This document shows positions 14,566-21,085 of a stretch of DNA of 22,228 nt, one piece after another. The stretch spans positions 1 through 22,228 of the forward strand of contig CANCBY010000018.1 of assembly GCA_947374445.1 (NCBI GenBank), read 5' to 3'. Position 1 is the stretch's first letter, and each line of letters begins with the position of its first letter. The DNA comes from Pseudobdellovibrionaceae bacterium (GTDB lineage: Bacteria > Bdellovibrionota > Bdellovibrionia > Bdellovibrionales > Bdellovibrionaceae). The notes under the pieces were generated by a model that made no database searches, was not told the DNA's origin, and saw nothing but the letters and a program-made list of their open reading frames with translations. Position numbers and translations under genes: made by a program.

Positions 14566-16362
14566 TTGAATAAGAAATTTTTGAACGCAATAATTTATTT
14601 AAGCCTAGGGGTTTTGCTCCTGGTCTCATTTAATAATTGCTCCGGCTTTAAAAGTTCCGATCAAGGGAACGCAACTTCTGCCTCGACAGGAGGCTCGAGC
14701 TCAAATAGCGGATCTGTCGTAGGTTCAGACTCCTGCGAAACCGATCTGATGAATCTGTATCAACGAGGCTATCAAGCTTTTTTAAACGATGCGAACACTT
14801 GTGCTCGATGCCACCAAGCGGGTCCAGGCAAAGGGCGTTTTGCAAACAGTGATACTAAGATTGCTTACCAAGATTTTATGCAAATTGGCTATGAGAAAGT
14901 CTCTAGCAATGCCATCAATCCTGCTCATAATGCTCCATACACAGGCGTACAAAATGTCACAGCCGTCAGCGAACTTAAAACTGAATGGGCAAAAGGCCTT
15001 GCTGATTACGCTGTTTGCGAAGGAAAGCCCGCCGTTACAGCCACTGTCACTGATCCCAAAGATTTGGTGACAATCGAAACTTCAGATCAAGCAACCGGTC
15101 TTGATTTGAATCTTAACCCGAAGAAAACTTCACAAGATTTAATTTGGACAATCAATAGCGATATGAATCCACTCAAGCCAGGTATAACCGCTCCCAACGC
15201 TCCTGGTGGTAAAATTCAAATCACTGTCGTCGCCGGAAAAAGTGCCTCTGGTGAAACATACTATACCTTTCTCAATCCAAAAATATACGGCGCCACCGTG
15301 GGTCTTCATATCAAAGGCATCTATGTCAAAATCAATCGACAACTTCTTCGCTACCAAACGACTTTTCGCTACATCGATACTTTGGTTCGCAAAGGACTTA
15401 CGAGCGGAGCCGAGTCTTTAATCTCCACTGGAGCCTTTGTATCTCCGGGAGTTCTCTCTTCACAAGACCAGATCTCGTTAGTTTTTGAACTCATGGAGCA
15501 GGCAGAAATTCCCGATCCACCTCCACCTGTGACTATTAAAATTGATTCCGCTCTTGCGCAGACCTCTGTCAATGGACAAGGCTATCTAGATTTGAGTCTC
15601 AAACTCTCAGCAGCATCGACAGATATAATCATTGCTAGTTTAGGGGTTGTTGACGACACCGCCGATGGCACATGTTTTACCGGAGTCACATCGACCTCGA
15701 TCAATACAAACTTTCAGATTTTGGGTTCAAGTGCTAAGTGCTACCCTGAAGTCAAAACTATGGTTTGTACTTCGGGTTGTACAGCTAACGATTACACTGT
15801 AGGCCGCGCTCGATCTATTGTAGGCACGACTTACAATCGCTACGATTGGGATTATAAGTTTTCAAATTTAAGTTTAATTTTTAAGCCGGGAGAGACAGTA
15901 CAAAATTTGCGAATTATTTTATCAAAAGATATTCGCCAAGAGCAGAGCAGGCTTCTCTCACTCAAAATTATGGGCATTTCAGGCCCGGTCGTGATATCAA
16001 ATACGAACGCCTCGACTAGCATTTTTATCAATAAGCTTAGCAACCCAACGCCCAATGCGGCAGTGCCCACTTTTGCAGAACTGATGGACCCACAAAATGG
16101 TGTCATCGGCAAAAACTGTACGTCTTGCCACAACTCTACAAAACTGGCGGGAGAATACGATATCTCTGACTATGAACTGATGATGAAGAATTCGGTGATT
16201 GTACCGGGCAACCCGCTCGCAAGTAAAATGTACTATCGCCTCAACCCCAACACGGTCATCAATGGCGTTAAGCTTCGGCAAATGCCATTTGATGCCCCAC
16301 TACAGGTCGACGATCAGAGAGCCATTGAAAAATGGATCCTCGACGGCGCAAAAAACAACTAG
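14566..16362 (+). CDS. Di-haem lipoprotein with Calx-beta-like insert
   Basis: A 598-aa protein starting at TTG. The signal ends 'VLLLVSFNNC' (C25, Asn at -1, atypical lipobox). An N-terminal haem domain has C79-A-R-C82-H83 in 'NTCARCHQAGPGKGRF'. Residues ~165-315 are beta-rich and unrecognised. Residues ~325-490 resemble a Calx-beta domain: 'VNGQGYLDLSLKLSAAS', 'NLSLIFKPGETVQNLRIIL', 'RLLSLKIMGISG'. A C-terminal planctomycete-type cytochrome domain follows, with C518-T-S-C521-H522, 'QMPFDAPLQVDDQ' and 'IEKWILDGA'. The other Cys (for example 'CTSGC') are not haem motifs. The mix of haem ends and an adhesion-type middle suggests a surface-exposed electron carrier or binding protein. The next gene follows after ten bases. 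Confidence 0.8.
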   Translation: MNKKFLNAIIYLSLGVLLLVSFNNCSGFKSSDQGNATSASTGGSSSNSGSVVGSDSCETDLMNLYQRGYQAFLNDANTCARCHQAGPGKGRFANSDTKIAYQDFMQIGYEKVSSNAINPAHNAPYTGVQNVTAVSELKTEWAKGLADYAVCEGKPAVTATVTDPKDLVTIETSDQATGLDLNLNPKKTSQDLIWTINSDMNPLKPGITAPNAPGGKIQITVVAGKSASGETYYTFLNPKIYGATVGLHIKGIYVKINRQLLRYQTTFRYIDTLVRKGLTSGAESLISTGAFVSPGVLSSQDQISLVFELMEQAEIPDPPPPVTIKIDSALAQTSVNGQGYLDLSLKLSAASTDIIIASLGVVDDTADGTCFTGVTSTSINTNFQILGSSAKCYPEVKTMVCTSGCTANDYTVGRARSIVGTTYNRYDWDYKFSNLSLIFKPGETVQNLRIILSKDIRQEQSRLLSLKIMGISGPVVISNTNASTSIFINKLSNPTPNAAVPTFAELMDPQNGVIGKNCTSCHNSTKLAGEYDISDYELMMKNSVIVPGNPLASKMYYRLNPNTVINGVKLRQMPFDAPLQVDDQRAIEKWILDGAKNN

Positions 16363-16372
16363 GAGGATGAAA

Positions 16373-17071
16373 ATGATAAACAAAATCAAAAAAACCTCAT
16401 TGCTCTTAGTGATCACGAGTCTTGCATTTCTATATCAAAATTGTGCTCTGGTGAAAAATGCCGGAACCACCAGTGCCAACAGCGACTCGGCGGCCTCACT
16501 ATCTTCGACATTAGAGCAAAAAGCGATGGGCGTCTTAGCAGCAAAATGCATGGGTTGTCACAATGCTAAAAATCCTCAAGGATATTTAGATGTCACCAAT
16601 CTCAACTCGATGCTCTACTACCGACAAGTCGTGCCTGGCGAGCCTCAGCTTTCAAATATCTTCTACGAAATAACACAAGGCTTGATGCCACCAGATCAAA
16701 ATTCGGCACTTTCACAATCCGATATCGCAATTCTGTCTGACTGGATCACCAATGGCTTCAAAGATGGAACACCTACGGTTACGGCTCCTTCAGGACCACC
16801 TTTAACTGCCACTTACTCAAGCATCAAGTCGCAAATTTTTGTCGTCAGCTGTAACGGGTGTCATAGTGGAGCCAATGCAAAAGCTGGTGTTTCCCTTGAT
16901 AGCTACGACAATGTCATGAAAACCGTCACAGCCGGAAACTCAGCAGCAAGTGTATTATACAAAGCCATCATTGGCGACGGAGTCACACTCATGCCTCCGG
17001 GTGGAGGCATGAGTGCCAAACAAAAATCTGCGATCAAAGACTGGATTGACACCGGCGCCCTGCTTAATTGA
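16373..17071 (+). CDS. Di-haem lipoprotein, tandem planctomycete-type cytochrome domains
   Basis: A 232-aa protein. The signal ends 'SLAFLYQNC' (C24, Asn at -1). Two tandem cytochrome domains follow. Domain 1 has C59-M-G-C62-H63, 'LMPPDQNSALS' and 'LSDWITNGF'; domain 2 has C160-N-G-C163-H164, 'LMPPGGGMS' and 'KDWIDTGALLN'. Met in each MPP is a likely axial ligand. The organisation parallels the 4848-5660 lipoprotein, with a shorter linker ('TPTVTAPSGPP'), so the two look like paralogues. AGGAGG (16361-16366), overlapping the upstream TAG stop, lies six bases before ATG 16373; ATG 16367 is too close to it. It is predicted to be anchored in a membrane, carrying electrons for the cluster. Confidence 0.85.
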   Translation: MINKIKKTSLLLVITSLAFLYQNCALVKNAGTTSANSDSAASLSSTLEQKAMGVLAAKCMGCHNAKNPQGYLDVTNLNSMLYYRQVVPGEPQLSNIFYEITQGLMPPDQNSALSQSDIAILSDWITNGFKDGTPTVTAPSGPPLTATYSSIKSQIFVVSCNGCHSGANAKAGVSLDSYDNVMKTVTAGNSAASVLYKAIIGDGVTLMPPGGGMSAKQKSAIKDWIDTGALLN

Positions 17072-17096
17072 CAATTAAGCCATCAATTATTTGATG
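17062..17096. repeat. Two adjacent palindromes between cytochrome and second YceI gene
   Basis: GCTTAATTG-A-CAATTAAGC (17062-17080) is a perfect 9-base-arm palindrome spanning the TGA stop. It is followed immediately by CATCAA-TTAT-TTGATG (17081-17096), a 6-base-arm hairpin. No T-run follows. The first, with a one-base centre, looks more like a protein operator than an RNA terminator. Confidence 0.6.
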
Positions 17097-17141
17097 TAGT
17101 TGATGCAATTGCCGATTCCGATCACACTCAAGGAGATCTTC

Positions 17142-17639
17142 ATGAAGAAAGTTTTGAACTCATATCTATTTGCGCTTACATTTTTAATTTGCGGAATTTC
17201 TATAGCTGAAAATTCAGCCGTCGTCGATGTTGCACTCAATCCCGCTGGTTCGTTTAAAGCTAAAACCAGTGAAGTCAAGGGTGAGGCTCTTCTGAAAGGT
17301 GATACCGTGACCGCCTCAAATATTATCGTAAATTTAAAATCGCTCAAAACAGGCATCGAAGTTCGCGACAGCCACACTCTAAAACATCTTGAAGCCGATA
17401 AATATACAGAGGCCATCCTCGTAAGTGCAACCGGCAAAGGCGGCAAAGGCGAAGGTGTTATAAAAATTAAGGGCATCGAGAAAAAAATTGCCGGCACCTA
17501 CAAAGTGAATGGCAATCAACTGGATGCAGACTTTCCACTTCAGCTTAGCGACTTCCAAATCAGCGGCATCCGCTACATGGGCGTTGGAGTTAAAGACCAA
17601 GTCGTGTTGCACGTGAGCGTTCCACTGAAAAAGCAATAA
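17142..17639 (+). CDS. YceI-family periplasmic protein (second copy)
   Basis: A 165-aa exported protein. A signal peptide of about 21 residues ends 'GISIAENS'. The mature part has the YceI/lipocalin-like pattern: 'VVDVALNPAGSFKAKTSEVK', 'IVNLKSLKTGIEVRDSHTLK', 'HLEADKYTEAILVSATG', 'GVIKIKGIEKKIAGTYKV' and 'DADFPLQLSDFQISGIRYMG'. It is shorter than the copy at 4135-4848 and lacks Cys. YceI proteins bind isoprenoid-like lipids and often occur next to cytochromes, as here. AAGGAG six bases upstream fixes the ATG at 17142. It sits at the end of the large cluster, after the double palindrome, and may have its own promoter. Confidence 0.85.
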   Translation: MKKVLNSYLFALTFLICGISIAENSAVVDVALNPAGSFKAKTSEVKGEALLKGDTVTASNIIVNLKSLKTGIEVRDSHTLKHLEADKYTEAILVSATGKGGKGEGVIKIKGIEKKIAGTYKVNGNQLDADFPLQLSDFQISGIRYMGVGVKDQVVLHVSVPLKKQ

Positions 17640-17671
17640 CTCCGAAGTCTTACACTCTTCTCGTGATCTCA

Positions 17672-17690
17672 GGGGGTACCGGTCACCCCC
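17672..17690. repeat. GC-rich inverted repeat downstream of second YceI gene
   Basis: GGGGGT (17672-17677) and ACCCCC (17685-17690) are perfect inverted arms around ACCGGTC, whose first six bases, ACCGGT, are themselves palindromic. No T-tract follows. It may stop or stabilise the YceI transcript, or act as an operator ahead of dinB. Confidence 0.5.
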
Positions 17691-17704
17691 ATCCAAAACA
17701 GGAC

Positions 17705-17732
17705 TTGCTTCTGGCGTAAATTTACATATAAT
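17705..17732 (+). promoter_or_regulatory. Putative leaderless promoter of dinB
   Basis: A perfect TATAAT (17727-17732) lies six bases before the dinB ATG, with TTGCTT (17705-17710) 16 bp upstream. Transcription should begin at or next to the A of ATG, and no Shine-Dalgarno sequence is present. The spacer holds the palindrome GTAAATTTAC (17716-17725), and AATTTACA is repeated at 17719-17726 and 17730-17737. Either could bind a repressor. Confidence 0.55.
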
Positions 17733-17738
17733 TTACAC

Positions 17739-18839
17739 ATGAGAAAAATCATCCACGTCGACATGGATTGCTTCTATGCGGCCGTCGAAGAGAAATACAA
17801 TCCTCAGCTTAAAGGTAAACCGGTCGGAATCGGTGGCCCGCCCAATACACGCAGCGTGCTGTGTACCGCTAATTATGAAGCTCGCAAATTTGGCGTACGC
17901 GCAGCCATCCCCTCTTCGCAAGCGATGAGGCTCTGCCCGCAATTGATTTTGATTCCGCCACACTTTGATTTGTACAAAAAAGAAAGCCAGGCCATTCGAG
18001 GCATTCTTGAAATATTCACTTCGCTGATTGAGCCTCTTTCATTAGATGAAGCTTATCTCGATGTTTCGGACTCAAATCTTTTTGCCGGCAGCGCTACTCT
18101 TTTGGCCAAAGAAATTAAAAGACTCGTAAAGCTCGAGACCGGCCTCACCATTTCTGCCGGTGTCGCACCTAATAAATTTTTATCCAAAGTCGCCAGCGAT
18201 TGGCGCAAGCCCGATGGCCTCTTCACCATCGCTCCCCATCAAGTCGAAAGTTTTGTGAAGGCTCTGCCGATAGAAAAAATTTTTGGAGTCGGCCGAGTGA
18301 CGGCCCAGCATCTACATGAAAAAGGCATCAAGACTTGTCTCGACTTGCAGAATTATCCCGATAAAGAATTGCAACAACACTTTGGCTCTAGAGCTCTGGA
18401 GCTCAAGCGCTATGCTTTTGGCATAGATGATCGCCCGGTGCGGACGTCTTTTGAGCGCAAGTCTGTTAATGTCGAAGAGACTTTCAATGCCGATAGAAAA
18501 ACCTTGCAAGATGCCATCAACGAACTGCCAAGTCTTTTTGAAGACTGGACGGAGCGAATGAGCCGCGGCTCTTATTTTTCAAGGCTCAAAAGCCTTCAGG
18601 TCAAATTGAAGTTTGCTGACTTTGAGCAGACAACACTCGAACAAGTTTTTGCTGAATCACAGCCTCCCACGCTCAAACACTTTGAAGCTCTTCTTGAAAA
18701 AGCCTGGTCTCGACGGAATGACCCGGTCAGACTGATTGGCCTGGGAGCCAAACTCAAGTCGACTGCGACAAAAGATATAAATAAGCAAGAAGAGCAAAAC
18801 CTCGAGTCCCCGCAGCTGCAAATGGCTTTGAGCTATTGA
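17739..18839 (+). CDS. dinB: DNA polymerase IV (Y-family translesion polymerase)
   Basis: A 366-aa Y-family polymerase, slightly longer than E. coli DinB (351 aa). The catalytic carboxylates are present: D8 in 'HVDMDCFYAAVEE' and D103/E104 in 'SLDEAYLDVS'. The residue aligned with the steric gate is Y13. 'GGPPNTRSVLCTANYEARKF' and 'GVRAAIPSSQAM' form the fingers, 'ISAGVAPNKFLSKVASDWRK' the palm, and 'IFGVGRVTAQHLHEKGI' the thumb helix-hairpin-helix. The little finger includes 'RKSVNVEETFNADRKTL'. The tail 'QLQMALSY' resembles the beta-clamp-binding 'QLVLGL' end of E. coli DinB. It copies damaged DNA with low fidelity in the cytoplasm. It stands alone with its own promoter; no lexA or imuB neighbour is seen. 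Confidence 0.96.
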   Translation: MRKIIHVDMDCFYAAVEEKYNPQLKGKPVGIGGPPNTRSVLCTANYEARKFGVRAAIPSSQAMRLCPQLILIPPHFDLYKKESQAIRGILEIFTSLIEPLSLDEAYLDVSDSNLFAGSATLLAKEIKRLVKLETGLTISAGVAPNKFLSKVASDWRKPDGLFTIAPHQVESFVKALPIEKIFGVGRVTAQHLHEKGIKTCLDLQNYPDKELQQHFGSRALELKRYAFGIDDRPVRTSFERKSVNVEETFNADRKTLQDAINELPSLFEDWTERMSRGSYFSRLKSLQVKLKFADFEQTTLEQVFAESQPPTLKHFEALLEKAWSRRNDPVRLIGLGAKLKSTATKDINKQEEQNLESPQLQMALSY

Positions 18840-18899
18840 AAATGAGTAGCGCGGAACACTCCGCTGACTTTGCACACACATCGCACTACATACATCCAT

Positions 18900-18928
18900 T
18901 TGACATCCCCGCTGAAGTTGAAGACATT
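18900..18928 (+). promoter_or_regulatory. Putative promoter of the phnD-like/MFS pair
   Basis: TTGACA (18900-18905, perfect -35) is followed at 17 bp by GACATT (18923-18928), a poor -10. The start would fall a few bases before ATG 18939, which has no Shine-Dalgarno sequence. The -35 is convincing, the -10 is not. Confidence 0.35.
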
Positions 18929-18938
18929 GGCTGCAATC

Positions 18939-19841
18939 ATGCGATTTATAAAAGCCTCTCTCCTACTTTTGTGTACTCTTGGACTTTCGCTTGGATGCGT
19001 TCAACGCCAAGAGCTTGGATCAAAAAAAAATCCTATTAAAATGAGCTTGGTCCCAGGCCAAGACGCCTCTGTTTTGACCGAAAACGGCAAGGCACTTATT
19101 GATTTTCTCGAAAAAGAAACCGGGCTTCATTTTCAAGTTTCAGTTCCCAACAACTTCATCACAGTCGTTGAAACATTCGGAACAAAGCGCACAGATGTGG
19201 CCATGATCAACTCTTTTGGCTACCTGCTCGCACAAAAAAAATACGGGGCCCACGTTAGGCTTGTTGGAACTAACAAGGGCCGTGCAGAATATTATGGTCA
19301 AATTATCACTGCCAATCCCAAAATTAAAAAAATTGAAGATCTCAAGGGCAAGACATTTGCTTATGTTGATCCAGCTTCAACTTCAGGCTTTATTTTGCCT
19401 TCAAGTTTGCTGAAAAAACTAAAGATCGAACCTAAAGAAACTATATTTGCAGGCAAACACGACTCGGTCGTCTCGATGGTCTATCAGCACCGTGTGGATG
19501 CAGGAGCCACATTTCATGTCCCAGGAGATGGCACCGATCTCCCCGATGCCAGAAAGCTCGTGCTGACTCAATACCCTGACGTGTACAAAAAAGTCCGCAT
19601 TTTAACTTTGACTCAATCAATTCCCAGTGATCCGGTTGTCTTTGCAAAAGATTTACCACCTGAGATCGAAGAAAAAATCGTTCAGGGCATACTTAAGTTT
19701 GTAGCGACTGCCAACGGCCAAGAGACATTCAAAAAACTTTATAACGTCGACGGCTTCAAACCAACCACCGACAAAAACTATGATCCTCTCCGCCAAGTGC
19801 TAGATCAAATCGGAAAATCCGCAGAGGACTTTGTCAAATGA
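18939..19841 (+). CDS. PhnD-like substrate-binding lipoprotein
   Basis: A 300-aa lipoprotein. The signal ends 'LGLSLGC' (C20). The mature part matches PhnD/SsuA/TauA-type phosphate or phosphonate-binding proteins: 'IKMSLVPGQDASVLTENGKA', 'LIDFLEKETGLHFQVSVP', 'RTDVAMINSFGYLLAQKKYG', 'YYGQIITANPKIKKIEDLKG', 'KTFAYVDPASTSGFILPSSL', 'FAGKHDSVVSMVYQHRVDAG', 'SIPSDPVVFAKDLPPE'. Such proteins usually feed an ABC transporter, but no permease or ATPase gene is present. Instead the stop overlaps the start of an MFS transporter by four bases. It may be a stand-alone binding or sensing protein for an oxyanion. The ATG at 18939 is chosen because it begins the signal peptide; the frame opens from a TTG at 18870 without one. 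Confidence 0.85.
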   Translation: MRFIKASLLLLCTLGLSLGCVQRQELGSKKNPIKMSLVPGQDASVLTENGKALIDFLEKETGLHFQVSVPNNFITVVETFGTKRTDVAMINSFGYLLAQKKYGAHVRLVGTNKGRAEYYGQIITANPKIKKIEDLKGKTFAYVDPASTSGFILPSSLLKKLKIEPKETIFAGKHDSVVSMVYQHRVDAGATFHVPGDGTDLPDARKLVLTQYPDVYKKVRILTLTQSIPSDPVVFAKDLPPEIEEKIVQGILKFVATANGQETFKKLYNVDGFKPTTDKNYDPLRQVLDQIGKSAEDFVK

Positions 19842-21085
19842 GTGCAACTGAAAACTCAAGTGCTGATCTAAACCGCCTCAATGACCTTAAGCCATACACC
19901 TCAGGATTTGCAAAAGGCTTGACGGCCAATGTGATCTTCTTGGGCTTTGTTTCGTTTCTTGGAGATATTGCAAGTGAAATGCTTTATCCAATTATGCCCA
20001 TGTTCATTTCGACATATTTGGGTGTGCCTGTTGCAGGCCTAGGTTTGATCGAAGGTCTTGCAGAAGCCACAGCAAGCTTACTCAAAGTTTTTTCGGGTCT
20101 ATGGACTGACCGCACACAAACCCGAAAGCCATGGATTCTGGCTGGCTATTTTTTCTCGGCTTTTGCACGCCCCACAATTGGAGCTGCCACGGGCTGGGGA
20201 TTGGTTACGACTGGCCGACTGCTCGACCGCGTTGGTAAAGGCCTTCGCACCTCTCCGCGAGACGCGCTGCTTGCCGACTCTGTGGCACCTGAGTACAGAG
20301 GCAAAGCTTTTGGTTGGCACAGAGGGATGGACACACTGGGCGCTGTCATTGGCCCTCTGCTGGCTCTTCTATTGATTCAACATCTTAATGGCAATCTTCG
20401 TTGGGTTTTTTATATTGCGTTCATTCCAGGATTACTCGGCGCGCTGACTGTGCTGTGGATTCGTGAGTCTCCCAGAATCTTAACAAAAAGTTCGCAAAGC
20501 CAAAAAAGTCAGTGGCAAATTCGCGAATTGCCTGCAAAGTTTTGGCAATTTGTCGCGATCGTTTCTCTTTTCAGTTTAACGAACTCTTCTGATCTTTTTA
20601 TTTTTCTCAAATTTCAAAGTCTCAACTCTTCACTGACCTACATGATTTTATGCTACTGCGGTTTTAATCTAGTCTATGCGCTGCTAAGTCCAATCTTAGG
20701 AGACCTCTCTGACCGCGTCGGCAAACACCTTATTTTTGTCGGTGGTCTTTTTGTTTTTGCGATCACCTATTCTCTATTTGCAGTTTCAACTCACTGGACA
20801 GAAATGGCTGTAGCCTTTGCACTATATGGAGTTTACATGGCAGCGACAGAAGGTGTGAGTAAAGCCTTAGCCGTTGATTTAGCCCCGCCGCATCTTAAAG
20901 GAACCGCTATTGGCGTGTTAGGGCTTTCGGCGGGGATCTGCTCACTTATCGCTAGCACGGCCGCAGGTCTTTTGTGGGATAAGCTAGGACCGCAAGCCCC
21001 CTTTTGGCTGGGAGCTGTCGGCGCCATCGCGAGTTTTGCACTTTATCTTTTTTTCAGACCGAGTTTTGCAAAAAATATCAGTTGA
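19838..21085 (+). CDS. MFS transporter coupled to the PhnD-like protein
   Basis: A 415-aa membrane protein with about 12 helices. 'LGDIASEMLYPIMPMFISTY' lies in helix 1, and 'GLWTDRTQTRKPWILAGYFF' is the motif-A loop after helix 2. 'GRLLDRVGKGLRTSPRDALL' is a conserved cytoplasmic segment of this MFS subgroup, and 'DLSDRVGKHL' is the matching loop in the second half. The subgroup is common in bacteria, but its substrate is rarely known. The ATGA overlap with the PhnD-like gene suggests that both act on the same solute, perhaps a phosphate-like oxyanion or its product, either importing or expelling it. That is inference. The C-terminus overlaps the convergent lipoprotein gene by eight bases, leaving no room for a terminator. 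Confidence 0.88.
   Translation: MSATENSSADLNRLNDLKPYTSGFAKGLTANVIFLGFVSFLGDIASEMLYPIMPMFISTYLGVPVAGLGLIEGLAEATASLLKVFSGLWTDRTQTRKPWILAGYFFSAFARPTIGAATGWGLVTTGRLLDRVGKGLRTSPRDALLADSVAPEYRGKAFGWHRGMDTLGAVIGPLLALLLIQHLNGNLRWVFYIAFIPGLLGALTVLWIRESPRILTKSSQSQKSQWQIRELPAKFWQFVAIVSLFSLTNSSDLFIFLKFQSLNSSLTYMILCYCGFNLVYALLSPILGDLSDRVGKHLIFVGGLFVFAITYSLFAVSTHWTEMAVAFALYGVYMAATEGVSKALAVDLAPPHLKGTAIGVLGLSAGICSLIASTAAGLLWDKLGPQAPFWLGAVGAIASFALYLFFRPSFAKNIS

Noticed and set aside
15721..15790. Third haem motif in the Calx-beta-containing lipoprotein
   Set aside because: The Cys residues read CTSGC and are not followed by His in a CxxCH pattern; they probably form disulfides.
17716..17742. Bdellovibrio-type LexA box (TTAC-N3-GTAA, from memory)
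   Set aside because: GTAA and TTAC half-sites are present but in the reverse order (GTAA-N2-TTAC), so the motif is not matched.
18848..18865. Terminator after dinB (GCGGA-ACAC-TCCGC)
   Set aside because: The stem is only five pairs, with no T-tract; it may be chance.
18836..19039. 67-residue plus-strand open frame after dinB
   Set aside because: It overlaps the phnD-like signal peptide in another frame, has no ribosome site and ends in a low-quality Trp/Arg-rich tail.
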